A stretch of DNA of 58,356 nucleotides from Bacteroidota bacterium (GCA_030147525.1 JASBVF010000008.1:1-58356), one strand, 5' to 3'; shown: positions 1 through 9,009, numbered from the stretch's first letter. Numbers and translations are program-made. Notes: generated by a model from the sequence alone, not told the origin.

Positions 1-7
1 CCTGCGT

Positions 8-64
8 GGCCGGTTTATTTCCCCGGCTTTGCCTTTGAGACATCGCGGGGTAAATAACCCGGCC
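8..64. repeat. Imperfect inverted repeat, terminator-like or dispersed palindrome
   Basis: The arms at 8-25 and 46-64 are nearly complementary (about 17 of 19 positions), each reading GGCCGG...ATTT.CCCCG or its complement, with a loop of about 20 nt. It lies about 100 bp downstream of the stop of the minus-strand oxidoreductase gene, so it could end that transcript or be a dispersed palindrome. There is no clear T tract. Bases 65-161 hold nothing I can support as a gene. Confidence 0.4.
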
Positions 65-161
65 ACTCAGGGGTGCGGCAGCCTGCACCAGCCCTTTGCC
101 CTTAAAAAGGGGATGAGCGAATATTTCATGCCGGCGCCTACTTGCCTACTCGCCTACCGGC

Positions 162-2417
162 CTACTCTTTCATTTCAAACTGTATCGCCGAGCTGGGGCA
201 CTCCTGCATGCAGATGCCACAGCCCTTGCAGTATTCGTAGTCAATGCGCATACGCCCCGCCTCGTCCACGTGGATGGCGGCGTCGGGGCAGTAGTTGAAA
301 CAATTCCCGCAGCTGAAACACTCGCCGCAATGCAGGCATCGGGCCGTTTCCGCCACGATTTCCTCTTCCGTCAGGCCCTGTTTTACCTCGGTAAAATCTT
401 CGAACAAATCCTTCGACACGTGCAGGTGGCCGTTGTGCCGGGCCGTGGGCAGGTAGTAGGTAAAATTCAGGTCCTCCGGCAGCACCACCTCCGACATCGT
501 CGAATTCGGATGGTAGGACATACCTTGCAGGTGTGCATACACCTCTTCGGCTACTTTGTTGCCGCTGCCGATGGCTTCCGTCACCGTGCCGCCCCAGGCC
601 ATGTCGCCGGCGCCGAAGACAGGCGTTTCACCCACGGTCAAAAAACGGCCCTGGCGAGGTTTTACCTCCTCATTGCCGAAGGTAAAAAAATCGGAACGCT
701 GCCCCGTGGCAGCAACGACCCTGTCCACGACAACGACGTACTCCGTGCCGGGCACAGGCATGGGCTGTGGACGCCCGGATGCATCCGGTTCGCCGAGTTC
801 CATGGACTGGAGCGTGAGTGCGAGCTGGTCGCCGCCGTTTTTCACCAGGCCGGCGGGGGCTGTTAAAAATTTCAGCCGGACGCCTTCGGTCAGCGCTTCC
901 TCCAACTCGCCTGTGATGGCGGGCATTTCTTTCAGGGTGCGACGGTAGTAGATCGTGGGCTCTGCGCCGAGGCGGAGGGCTGTCCTCGCTACGTCGATGG
1001 CCGTGTTGCCGCCGCCGATGACGGCGATTTTGTCGCCCCGCTGCACGTCGCCCTTGTTTCCGAAGAGTTTTATTTTTTGTAAAAAAGCGATGCCCTCGGT
1101 CGTCAGCTCGTCGCCTGCAAGACCGAGCGGCAGTCCCACGTGCGAACCGACTGCCGTGACGACCGCCGAGTAGTGGGGCGCTATTTCATCCACTTTCACT
1201 TTCTGGTTCAGATGGATCTTGACGCCGTGTTTTTTGATCCTCGCAATTTCGCCGTCCAGCACCTTGTCGGGCAGGCGGAATTTCGGGATGCCGGAGCGCA
1301 TCATGCCGCCTGCAAGCGGCAGCGCTTCGAAGACGTCCACGGCGTAGCCTTTCTGCCGGAGCCGCAGTGCCGCTGTCAGGCCGGCCGGGCCGCTGCCGAT
1401 GACGGCGATTTTTTCTTTGTGTGAAACGGGGTATTTTTTCACCGGAAACGTCATCGTCAGATCGCCAAGGTAACGCTCGATGGCGCCGATGTTCAGGCCG
1501 TCGTCGAGGGAGTTTCGGTTGCAGGTTTGCTCGCAAAAATTGGGGCATACCCGCCCGCAGATGGCCGGGAACGGATTGTGACGATAGATGACCTCCGCCG
1601 CCTGCCGGAAATTATGTTCGCTGGTCAGCTTCACAAATTCACGTACGTCTGTACCGGCCGGGCAGCTATTGTTACAGGGCGGTAGTTTCGTCATGTATTC
1701 CGGGGTGACGACCCGCCAGTTACCGGTTTTGTTTTCCGAGAGCGGGATGTTCCAGTACGGCGCCGTGAAGTCCGGCTCCTCGATTTCCGGTTTTTTTGAA
1801 AAAATATGCGTGCTCACGGCATCGGGCACTACCTCATGGAGCGCCTTCAGCAGATATTCGCTGTGGGCTCCGGCGTCTGTCGCCTGCTCGTAAGCCAGCG
1901 CAGCGGATTGAACGTTGGCACCCGGTTTGGCTGGCACGCTCTCCCGAACGATCTCCTGAACGAGTTCCAGGTCGAGGTCGAAAATTTTACAGATCGCACC
2001 GATGACCGGCACGTTGACGATGGGCAGGGATTTGCTGCCGAGGCCCAGTTTCAGCGCAATCTGCGTGGCCGGTACCGTGTACACCGTGCCTTCCCAGTCG
2101 TGGAACCCCCTGACGGGGCGGTTCGTGTTCAGCAGCACGGCGCCTTCGGGCCGCAGGCCTTCGAAGACGGGCACCTGCCCCAGCAGGCTTTCATCAAAAA
2201 TGACGACCAGGTGCGGATGGTAGATATTGCTCCGGTTGAGAATTTCCTTTTTCGCCACCCTCAGGAAGGCCTGGATGGGCGCTCCCGTGCGCTCCACCCC
2301 GAAAGCGGGGAAGGACTGCACCTGAAAATCTCCCATCCGGCTGAATGCTTTTGCCAGTATCTCGAAGGCGGTCACCATTCCCTGTCCGCCTCTGGCGTGG
2401 CCTCTTATTTCCAGCAT
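162..2417 (-). CDS. 2-oxoacid:acceptor oxidoreductase gamma - GltD-like NAD(P)H flavoprotein - ferredoxin fusion
   Basis: This 751-residue protein joins three modules. Residues 1-185 resemble the gamma subunit of pyruvate/2-oxoacid:ferredoxin oxidoreductase (RGHARGGQGMVTA start). Residues about 245-690 resemble the small subunit of NADPH-glutamate synthase: an N-terminal cysteine-rich Fe-S region (CNNSCPAGTD, then CGRVCPNFCEQTC), an FAD dinucleotide fold near 337 (VIGSGPAGL) and an NAD(P)H fold near 461 (VIGGGNTAIDVA). Residues 692-742 form a two-cluster ferredoxin (CFSCGNCFNYCP and CKGCGICMQECP). The expected role is electron transfer between 2-oxoacid oxidation and the NAD(P)H pool. The catalytic alpha and beta subunits are not in the window; since the gene points off its left edge they may follow there (inference). 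The start is an ATG at 2417. The domain calls are secure; the exact 2-oxoacid substrate is unknown. Confidence 0.85.
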   Translation of the reverse strand: MLEIRGHARGGQGMVTAFEILAKAFSRMGDFQVQSFPAFGVERTGAPIQAFLRVAKKEILNRSNIYHPHLVVIFDESLLGQVPVFEGLRPEGAVLLNTNRPVRGFHDWEGTVYTVPATQIALKLGLGSKSLPIVNVPVIGAICKIFDLDLELVQEIVRESVPAKPGANVQSAALAYEQATDAGAHSEYLLKALHEVVPDAVSTHIFSKKPEIEEPDFTAPYWNIPLSENKTGNWRVVTPEYMTKLPPCNNSCPAGTDVREFVKLTSEHNFRQAAEVIYRHNPFPAICGRVCPNFCEQTCNRNSLDDGLNIGAIERYLGDLTMTFPVKKYPVSHKEKIAVIGSGPAGLTAALRLRQKGYAVDVFEALPLAGGMMRSGIPKFRLPDKVLDGEIARIKKHGVKIHLNQKVKVDEIAPHYSAVVTAVGSHVGLPLGLAGDELTTEGIAFLQKIKLFGNKGDVQRGDKIAVIGGGNTAIDVARTALRLGAEPTIYYRRTLKEMPAITGELEEALTEGVRLKFLTAPAGLVKNGGDQLALTLQSMELGEPDASGRPQPMPVPGTEYVVVVDRVVAATGQRSDFFTFGNEEVKPRQGRFLTVGETPVFGAGDMAWGGTVTEAIGSGNKVAEEVYAHLQGMSYHPNSTMSEVVLPEDLNFTYYLPTARHNGHLHVSKDLFEDFTEVKQGLTEEEIVAETARCLHCGECFSCGNCFNYCPDAAIHVDEAGRMRIDYEYCKGCGICMQECPSSAIQFEMKE

Positions 2418-2455
2418 GTTGCTTAGTTTTTTTATGAAAAACTACTCCACGACTC

Positions 2456-2493
2456 CCGGCGCTTTTCGCCGGAATTCACCGTGGGTAAGTTTG
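2456..2493 (+). promoter_or_regulatory. Hairpin and putative Bacteroidota promoter in the divergent oxidoreductase/NOS region
   Basis: The 238-bp divergent region contains a perfect 6-bp hairpin (CCGGCG, loop CTTTT, CGCCGG at 2456-2472). It also has a -7-like box TAAGTTTG at 2486-2493, which fits TAnnTTTG exactly, with an imperfect -33 (TTTT at 2463-2466) 19 bp upstream. This could be the promoter of the nitric oxide synthase gene, with the hairpin overlapping the -33 region as a possible operator. The leader would be about 155 nt. No equivalent box was found for the oxidoreductase gene. Confidence 0.3.
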
Positions 2494-2655
2494 GATTCTT
2501 TTCAGGAGGACAGGGTGACAGATGTTAGCCCGATGGCATGACTTTTTTCACCTGACAGGCGCCGGAGAGGGCGTTTTCAAAAACAAAAACTGCCAATCCG
2601 GGTTAAATGAAGCCCCGGATTTCACCTCAAAAAACGAAAAACACCGCTCCACATC

Positions 2656-3828
2656 GTGCAAACTACTTTTGAAATAAACCCGGCCCGGCCAGTGGGCTCC
2701 CTCGAGCAAAAGGCTGTCGAATTCCTGAAAACTACCTGGGCTGAACTGGGTAAAACCGCCTCGCCCGACGACCGCATCGCCGCCGTACTGGAAGAAATCC
2801 ACGAAACGGGCACCTACACCCATACTTTCGAAGAACTGGAACACGGCGCAAAAATGGCCTGGCGCAACAGCAACCGCTGCATCGGCCGGCTGTTCTGGCG
2901 CTCGCTGAAAGTGCAGGACTCCCGCCATGTGCAGGATGAAAAATCCATGTTCGAGGCACTGCAATCGCATATCACCTACGCTACCAACGACGGGAAGATC
3001 CGGCCCACGATCACCGTTTTTTCACCTAAAAACAACCACACCAACAGCGAAACCCGCATCTGGAACCACCAGCTCATCCGCTACGCAGGCTACCGGAACA
3101 GCGATGGCTCCGTCACTGGCGACCCGGCAAGCCTGGCCTTCACGGAAGAATGCCATCAACTCGGCTGGCAGGGAAACGGTGGCCCGTTCGACCTGCTGCC
3201 GGTGGTGGTGCAATTGCCGGGCAGAGAGCCTGCCTGGCAGGAGTTGCCGAAGGACATCGTGGCGGAGGTGCCGCTGAGCCATCCGCAGTTCGACTGGTTC
3301 GGTGAAATGGGCTGGAAGTGGTACGCCCTGCCCGTTATTTCCGATATGAAACTGGAAATCGGCGGCATCGAGTACACCGCCGCACCGTTCAACGGCTGGT
3401 ACATGGGCACGGAAATCGGCGCCCGCAATCTCGCCGACACCGATCGTTACAACCTCCTGCCCGTCATCGCCGAAAAAATGCAACTCGACACCAGCGCCGC
3501 TCATTCGCTTTGGAAGGACCGGGCCCTCGTCGAGCTGAACACGGCCGTGCTGTTTTCATTTGAAAAACACGGTTTCAAAATCGTGGATCACCACAGCGCT
3601 TCGGAGCAGTTCATGGCGTTTGAAATGAGCGAAAACAGGAACGGAAGGGACGTGACGGGAGACTGGAACTGGTTGGTGCCTCCCATGTCGGGGGCTGCGA
3701 CGGAGGTATTTCACCGGGAATGGAAGGATGAAAAGTTGAGCCCGAATTTCGAGTACCAGGCGGCGGCGTGGGAGCAGAAGGCAGCGGGAATCAAAAAGTT
3801 GAGCAAGTGCCCATTTTCAAAAAGCTGA
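2656..3828 (+). CDS. nos: Bacterial nitric oxide synthase, oxygenase domain only
   Basis: This 390-residue protein matches the NOS oxygenase fold along its whole length. The heme-ligating cysteine is C75 in NRCIGRLFW. The substrate-arginine glutamate is E253 in YMGTEIGARN. The C-terminal pterin/dimer region is recognisable (VDHHSASEQFMAFE and WNWLVPPMSG). NOS oxidises L-arginine to citrulline and NO using heme and a tetrahydropterin or tetrahydrofolate. There is no fused reductase, as in Bacillus-type enzymes, so electrons must come from another protein. The length fits bacterial NOS (roughly 350-390). The only usable start is GTG at 2656: an in-frame TGA lies at 2608-2610 and no ATG intervenes. 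A convergent hairpin ends the gene at 3837-3875. Whether the divergent oxidoreductase next door supplies electrons is speculation. Confidence 0.93.
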   Translation: MQTTFEINPARPVGSLEQKAVEFLKTTWAELGKTASPDDRIAAVLEEIHETGTYTHTFEELEHGAKMAWRNSNRCIGRLFWRSLKVQDSRHVQDEKSMFEALQSHITYATNDGKIRPTITVFSPKNNHTNSETRIWNHQLIRYAGYRNSDGSVTGDPASLAFTEECHQLGWQGNGGPFDLLPVVVQLPGREPAWQELPKDIVAEVPLSHPQFDWFGEMGWKWYALPVISDMKLEIGGIEYTAAPFNGWYMGTEIGARNLADTDRYNLLPVIAEKMQLDTSAAHSLWKDRALVELNTAVLFSFEKHGFKIVDHHSASEQFMAFEMSENRNGRDVTGDWNWLVPPMSGAATEVFHREWKDEKLSPNFEYQAAAWEQKAAGIKKLSKCPFSKS

Positions 3829-3836
3829 AAGAAGAA

Positions 3837-3875
3837 GTGCTCCCGCAGATTCCTGTCAGGAGACTGCGGGAGCAC
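3837..3875. terminator. Bidirectional hairpin terminator between convergent genes
   Basis: A perfect 12-bp inverted repeat (GTGCTCCCGCAG at 3837-3848, its complement at 3864-3875) with a 15-nt loop lies in the 60-bp gap between the plus-strand NOS gene and the minus-strand DUF5723 gene. Its position between two converging stops fits a shared terminator. The flanking T runs are short. Confidence 0.6.
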
Positions 3876-3888
3876 CGTAAAAAGCAAT

Positions 3889-5295
3889 TTAATCCTGTGT
3901 ACCGAAATAGTAATCCTCATTGACCTTTTCAATATCCAGCGGAACTACGGGTTCTTTCTTCGCTATTTTTTTCTTTAAAAAAGTCAGATTCAAACCCGCC
4001 CGGACATTGGTGCCACGACCAGCTTCCGGGTTAATCAGAGTTACGACATTGTCCGTCAACACAAAAAGTTGCACCGGCCCCAACTGAAACGTCGCATTGG
4101 CGCCAAGGAAAACGGAAGATTTGTCGTGATATCCAAGCATAGCTCCTGCGTAGAGCCAGTTACCCATTTGCCGCTGTGCGTGCGCTGCAAAAGCCAGACT
4201 GGACACGCCCTGCCAGAATTCATTGTGGAACGATGCACCAAACGTAAGCCGTTCGTCAAACTGATACCGGGCCACGATTGAAAATCGCTGAGGAAGTTCT
4301 GTGTAAAATGATTTCGGGGTAGCCTTAAACTCAAACAGGTCTCCGATAGAATCCCGCACGGCGTCAAAATCAAAATCATCCTCTTCATCTGAAAATGGCC
4401 GGACAATCTCGCCGTCGTATTGAAAAGTGCCTTTGCTTACCTGTTCGAGCGCATGTTGCGTCCACTGAATCTTACCGACATCCTGCATGGACAGGTTCAC
4501 CTGCAACTGCGGCAGCACCTGTATGTTCATTCCAAAATCAACGGAATACCCAACATTACCGCTGTTGATGAAATAAGCAGGGCTGTCGTCGGCCAGAATG
4601 TCAGATTCATTTTCATCAAAAATATCCGTCATTCCTCCCGTACGGTAGATGATATCCGAGTTGAGGGTCAGCTGATAGTATTCCTCGTCTGTCATCAGGG
4701 AAGTTTGTGCGGTAAGGGTTCGGAAACCGGCAAAACCGCTGATGTATTTCACATTAAATCCCCCGGTAAACTTCTCGTGCAGTTTCGCTGCGATACCAAA
4801 GCCATACTCGTTGTAAGCCAGCATGTTAATTTCGGGAGCGATCTCCACCTCCTGTCCGACGAAGGCGCCATTGCCACGCCACAGCAATTCAGGCAATGCT
4901 TTCGGATAGGCTACCTGCAAGTCCACGTTCGTATTTTGAAAAAAGGAAAACTGGTATTTTTGTTTGACCTGAAAAGATATCGCTCCACCGTTGACGGACG
5001 TGGAAGAGCGCAGTACGTTTTCAGTCGGGTCCATGTTGAAAAGCGCCGTTTCCAGGTCAACCTTGCGCCCTGTGGGAGTATCCTTGAAAAGGTCGCCGAC
5101 CTGAAAAGCTGAGTTCGAATAGCCTCCAAAAACATTCGGAAAAACCACGTTGATTTTGTGGTCGGTGAAAGTTGCAGGGTTCACCTGCACAGGCGTTTGA
5201 GCCAGGTGTGTGAGAAACGGCAAGCCGAACTCCTGCTGAGCCCACACATTTTGAAAACAAAAAATAGCGATTGCAAACGTGAATATATTTTTCAT
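3889..5295 (-). CDS. DUF5723-type outer-membrane beta-barrel protein
   Basis: This 468-residue protein has a signal peptide (residues 1-19, cut after VWAQ). Alternating short beta strands rich in aromatic residues and glycine follow throughout. The opening about an expected 'NPA' segment (PVQVNPATFTDHKINVVFP) is typical of the DUF5723 family of Bacteroidota. I infer an outer-membrane barrel. It lies 47 bp downstream of a large lipoprotein gene on the same strand, so the two are probably co-transcribed and may work together. It has no T9SS sorting domain; the C-terminus ends in a short charged tail after the last predicted strand. The function is unknown. Confidence 0.75.
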   Translation of the reverse strand: MKNIFTFAIAIFCFQNVWAQQEFGLPFLTHLAQTPVQVNPATFTDHKINVVFPNVFGGYSNSAFQVGDLFKDTPTGRKVDLETALFNMDPTENVLRSSTSVNGGAISFQVKQKYQFSFFQNTNVDLQVAYPKALPELLWRGNGAFVGQEVEIAPEINMLAYNEYGFGIAAKLHEKFTGGFNVKYISGFAGFRTLTAQTSLMTDEEYYQLTLNSDIIYRTGGMTDIFDENESDILADDSPAYFINSGNVGYSVDFGMNIQVLPQLQVNLSMQDVGKIQWTQHALEQVSKGTFQYDGEIVRPFSDEEDDFDFDAVRDSIGDLFEFKATPKSFYTELPQRFSIVARYQFDERLTFGASFHNEFWQGVSSLAFAAHAQRQMGNWLYAGAMLGYHDKSSVFLGANATFQLGPVQLFVLTDNVVTLINPEAGRGTNVRAGLNLTFLKKKIAKKEPVVPLDIEKVNEDYYFGTQD

Positions 5296-5342
5296 AGGAT
5301 ATATCTTTTTAGTTGGGTGTTCGAAATCAGCGAGCAGCGAAC

Positions 5343-7478
5343 TTATTTATCAAATTTGATAGTCATTCCGATTTTCAGTTCTACGTCATAGTCCGTAAAC
5401 ATGGCTGCCGGCGCCTGGCCGTCGTTGCCTGTCTGGAACCTAACCTCATAAATATTCTGGACGGCTTCGTCCAGTTTTCTGATTTGATCGCTGGTCATGG
5501 AAGCAAACAGTTCGCCGCTTGCCTTTCCGCTGGTTGTCACCTTTCCGCTGGCGTCTACTTCCGCCGGATCGATGGCGATGTCATCGAGAATGACTGATTC
5601 GGTTCCATCTGCGGCCAGTGCCAGAATCCGCAGCGTAGTTTTCAGCGGCATGCCATTGGTGTAGAGAATTTTCAGCTCCGCAAGCTCAATGTCGTCAATG
5701 GTTAGACCTTCCTCCAATCCGATCGCCACGGCTTCGCCGGTGTCACGGTAAATCAAGTCCTCCACCCGGAAGCTAAACGGCAGGTCAACTTCAGCCGAGG
5801 CAGTCAGCTCGCTGTTCGCACGAATGAAATTGACAATTTGCGGATCGTTGTCCGGGTTGATGGTTGCGTAACCGCCGTACGTGATGGATGCAGGATACAC
5901 CGAAAGCAGGTCCACGATTTTTGAGTTATCTTTTGAAATAAGAAACTCTGTCATTTTTGTCGTGCCGATTTCATTGATTCCGGGATAGTTGATGGTCAAT
6001 GCAGGAGGATCGAGGCTGGCCTGCCCGCCGAAAGCACCCTGCGCCGTAGCATTGAAGTTAACTTTTAGCGGGATACCGAATGAATTCGCCACTTCGATCC
6101 TCATCTTCGGATTTTCGAACAACAGCGGCGAACTTCCCGAATCGAACAAGTTGAAATCAAAGCCCAGGTCGAGGTCTCCATCGTCAAAAGTTTCTTCCCG
6201 GAAACCGAGGTAGCCCGTAGCTTCCGCCAAATCCACTCCGCTTATGGTGAAATCAATACTCACTTCATCTTCCGAAGAAAACTGCACAGGGCTGCTCGTG
6301 GTGTTTTCCAACTCAACTTCGTAGTCCACCCGCATGCGGTTGAAAGACTGATCAGGGTGCTGGTCGAGACGCCAGGTAGTATTCGATAAATCGATCGTAC
6401 CTGCAATGGGAGCACCCGGCGTCATCGTGATGGTATGCACGACCGGATTGTTATTTTTATAAATATTAGGGAAGGTCAGTTTCAGCCGGACAGCCGTTTT
6501 TACCTCGGAAGAAATTGAGTAAGCCATATTCACATCATTCACGACGATGCGGTGGATTTGTTCGCTGTTTTCCATGGAAAAGTCAAACTCCAGGCTGTCC
6601 TGGGCAAGTATGCCCGGATCGAGTACCGCCTCTCCGGCTTTGATCGTGATATCTTTGACATCCAGTGTGTAAATCAGTTTTTTACCCAGATCGATGAGAA
6701 CCGGATTACCGTTGGTACCGTTGGTTTCAAGACTGGTGACGACAACCTTGAGGTTATTACCGATAGATTTTCCATCAAGGATAATTTCCTCCGACTGTGT
6801 AGTGCCCATCGGCAAGGTGCTGAAGTTGAACGTACCCAACGACAAACCGGAATCTGTGTCGACAACCGTGATGATAAAATTCTGAAGGTCAACAAAAAGC
6901 CCGTTTTTGATGGAAAGCACCATCGTTGCGCTTTCGAACTCGAGATAGGTGAAATCTTCGAACTCCGGTACAGGCAGTTCACTGGTGAAATTTTCGGTAA
7001 ATGGCGGTACCGGTATCATGCTTCCCTGGTTCTGTTCGAGCGTTTGACGAATATCCTGATCTGAAAAATCCTCCACCAGATCGCTGAAAGGCATATCAAA
7101 TTGCTCAGTCATGTCACCAAGAGTCACCGGCCCCAACTTCGTCGTTTGGGAAAAATTTTCAACCAGATCGTCGGTCAGTTCTTCAAGCAACTCAGCCGCC
7201 GAAATAGTGAAAAAATTATCCTGCCGGTACACAAGGCTGATAGCGTTATCACTCCCCACCGTCAACAGGGTATCGTCCTCCAATACTTCAGCAAGCGTAA
7301 ACCCAACTGTGGCGACAGGGAGGGCGACAGTGCCCTGGTAGCCCAATTCTATGTCGTTGAATCTGTCCTTGACACAGGACGAATGAACAAAAATCGATGC
7401 GATAGCGAGAAGGAAAAGGCATCGCAATGTGACGTTTTTCAATGAAAAACTAACATGGGTGTTACAAATGTTCAGCAT
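5343..7478 (-). CDS. Large hypothetical lipoprotein
   Basis: This 711-residue protein has an N-terminal hydrophobic segment ending in a lipobox-like HSSC (C35), so it is probably a lipoprotein after signal peptidase II cleavage. The rest reads as consecutive beta-sandwich modules, with recurring acidic 'SLEFDFSMEN', 'DLDLGFDFNLFDSG' and 'LPFSFRVEDL' type strands. No enzyme motif is visible. It is the upstream member of a pair with the DUF5723 barrel gene (47-bp gap). That suggests a surface or periplasmic accessory of the barrel (inference). I do not recognise a named family. The start is an ATG at 7478, with a rather long pre-hydrophobic stretch and no internal Met to choose instead. Confidence 0.7.
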   Translation of the reverse strand: MLNICNTHVSFSLKNVTLRCLFLLAIASIFVHSSCVKDRFNDIELGYQGTVALPVATVGFTLAEVLEDDTLLTVGSDNAISLVYRQDNFFTISAAELLEELTDDLVENFSQTTKLGPVTLGDMTEQFDMPFSDLVEDFSDQDIRQTLEQNQGSMIPVPPFTENFTSELPVPEFEDFTYLEFESATMVLSIKNGLFVDLQNFIITVVDTDSGLSLGTFNFSTLPMGTTQSEEIILDGKSIGNNLKVVVTSLETNGTNGNPVLIDLGKKLIYTLDVKDITIKAGEAVLDPGILAQDSLEFDFSMENSEQIHRIVVNDVNMAYSISSEVKTAVRLKLTFPNIYKNNNPVVHTITMTPGAPIAGTIDLSNTTWRLDQHPDQSFNRMRVDYEVELENTTSSPVQFSSEDEVSIDFTISGVDLAEATGYLGFREETFDDGDLDLGFDFNLFDSGSSPLLFENPKMRIEVANSFGIPLKVNFNATAQGAFGGQASLDPPALTINYPGINEIGTTKMTEFLISKDNSKIVDLLSVYPASITYGGYATINPDNDPQIVNFIRANSELTASAEVDLPFSFRVEDLIYRDTGEAVAIGLEEGLTIDDIELAELKILYTNGMPLKTTLRILALAADGTESVILDDIAIDPAEVDASGKVTTSGKASGELFASMTSDQIRKLDEAVQNIYEVRFQTGNDGQAPAAMFTDYDVELKIGMTIKFDK

Positions 7479-7831
7479 GGGAAAACTGGTTTTGTCAGAA
7501 CCTTCAGCGAGTTCCGGAATGCCATAAAACGACCTTACAGGGGGTAGTCAGTTTTACGCTGCAAAAAATAGCACTGAAAGATTCAATTAAATATGGTTAA
7601 ATATCAGGTAACTGTCTTTAGTGACCGGTGATGAAGTCAGAGGGGCCGGCCAAACGATTCACAAAGTTATTTCGAAGATGCAAAGCCCGCCAATACGTTT
7701 TTAAGCGTATTTTTTATTAGCCACTGATCATTATACCTCTACACATCTACAAAACTACACTTTATGGATATGTTTCGCAATCCATATTAAGTTAAATATA
7801 ACAGAACCATAATCTATGCCAAAGAGTCGCT
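7479..7831. other. 353-bp intergenic region upstream of the lipoprotein gene
   Basis: No gene is visible. The part from about 7560 to 7815 is AT-rich compared with its surroundings. It contains a weak hairpin (AATACG at 7692-7697 with CGTATT at 7706-7711, then a T run) and a minus-strand TAACTTTG (7669 to 7662) that fits the -7 consensus. The nearest TTTG is only 11 bp further upstream, so the promoter assignment is weak. Confidence 0.35.
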
Positions 7832-8341
7832 TTACCGCCGGTTGGCTGCCTTCATATCCTCGTTCAGGCGTTTGAAATCGATTTTCCCGCCGTTCGCTTT
7901 GAGATGTTCGATGACGACGACGGCTTTTTTGATGCGGGTAACAGAGGTTTTCGGTGAGCCGGTGATGTGAAGCAAACTGCGCTGTTTACCAGGCGTGAGG
8001 GCATGAAAAAGCTCGTTGCCCTCATCGTCGAGGGCCAACAATTCGGCCAGTTCTTCGGGCATGGGCAGGCCGTATTTGCTATCGTCGCTGCGCAACGTGG
8101 CATGGACTTCCGAGCCGGGCTTAAGCTTAAGTTTATCCCGTATTTTTTTGTTGATGTTGATGAAATACGAGCCGTCGCCCTTCGGCATCAGGGCGCATTG
8201 GACTTCCTCCTTACCGTTGAGGGTGCAGACGACCCGGGTGCCAGTGGTTTCAAGAAATTTTTTTGAAACATCGTCAGGCACGGCAATGTGAAACCCCCAG
8301 AGCGGGGAGTCGAACTTTTGGAGCGTGGTGGTGAATTCCAT
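7832..8341 (-). CDS. DUF1905 / YdeI (OmpD-associated) family protein
   Basis: This 169-residue cytosolic protein has two parts. Residues 1-90 match DUF1905 (a short beta barrel; KGDGSYFININKKIRDKLKL). Residues 95-169 match the YdeI/OmpD-associated C-terminal helix pair (LHALTPGKQRSLLHI-like region, here FHALTPGKQRSLLHITGSP). The family is widespread and its biochemical role is not established. It lies 39 bp downstream of the DUF4199 gene on the same strand, so it is probably co-transcribed. ATG start at 8341. Confidence 0.8.
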   Translation of the reverse strand: MEFTTTLQKFDSPLWGFHIAVPDDVSKKFLETTGTRVVCTLNGKEEVQCALMPKGDGSYFININKKIRDKLKLKPGSEVHATLRSDDSKYGLPMPEELAELLALDDEGNELFHALTPGKQRSLLHITGSPKTSVTRIKKAVVVIEHLKANGGKIDFKRLNEDMKAANRR

Positions 8342-8380
8342 GAATACTAATTTTTCAGGTTTTTGATCAAAAAAACCTGC

Positions 8381-8833
8381 TTAGGCGCTCTTCCGGGTAA
8401 ACAACGGAAAGATCAACGAAAATACCAGACCGCCGAACAACGCATTGATCAGGTGCAGATACAGGTAATTGTTGATCGCATTTTTACTGGAGATGTCGCC
8501 ACCCTTCGTCATGAGGATGGCTGCAGCGTCAGGGTTGATGAATTTCAAAAAAATATAAACCAGCAGGGTGCTGAGCGGGATGAAAATCAAGGTCATAATG
8601 CCGGCAGTCCAGAAACCCCGGCTCCAGGACATGACCCCACCCAGGTCGACATCCCGTTTTTCACGGGTGACCATGAGGTACACGACAATGAAGAGTAGAA
8701 ATCCAAGCACCAGATCAACAATAACCCAGGTCTTGTAACTTTCAGCGGTTTGGAGGCCAAATAGTTTTTCGGCCAAGAGGATGATGAACAATGCAACGGC
8801 GGCGATGACGGCCCATTTGATTTCCGTTTTCAT
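8381..8833 (-). CDS. DUF4199-like integral membrane protein
   Basis: This 150-residue protein has four hydrophobic helices: residues about 8-25, 36-54, 72-98 and 122-145. The arrangement, with an early Trp/Lys-flanked helix and a conserved GFWTAGIMTLIF segment in helix 3, resembles the DUF4199 family of Bacteroidota. The function is unknown. It leads a likely two-gene operon with the YdeI-like protein. It is divergent, across 176 bp, from the FAD/Fe-S dehydrogenase gene. Confidence 0.65.
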   Translation of the reverse strand: MKTEIKWAVIAAVALFIILLAEKLFGLQTAESYKTWVIVDLVLGFLLFIVVYLMVTREKRDVDLGGVMSWSRGFWTAGIMTLIFIPLSTLLVYIFLKFINPDAAAILMTKGGDISSKNAINNYLYLHLINALFGGLVFSLIFPLFTRKSA

Positions 8834-8957
8834 GATAGTTGATTTTTCGTGAAATATTAAGAATTGATGCAGCGAAAGGTAACAATTTAATTCCGTTTTT
8901 CCTGTGTGGTTCCCGGAAAAACGTTTCTCCGGCTGAACTAAAGTTTGATTCTCCCCG

Positions 8958-8986
8958 ATTGCCGTGAACCCTTATTTTTACCTTTG
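8958..8986 (+). promoter_or_regulatory. Putative promoter of the FAD/Fe-S dehydrogenase gene
   Basis: TACCTTTG at 8979-8986 fits the Bacteroidota -7 consensus TAnnTTTG. An imperfect -33 (ATTG at 8958-8961) lies 17 bp upstream. The ATG at 9010 would then follow a leader of about 15-20 nt. Confidence 0.35.
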
Positions 8987-9009
8987 AAAATTTTAAGAAT
9001 AAATCACAC

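Noticed and set aside
7662-7684. Minus-strand promoter TTTG / TAACTTTG for the lipoprotein gene
   Set aside because: The boxes are only 11 bp apart, much less than the usual 19-21 bp, and the leader would be about 180 nt.
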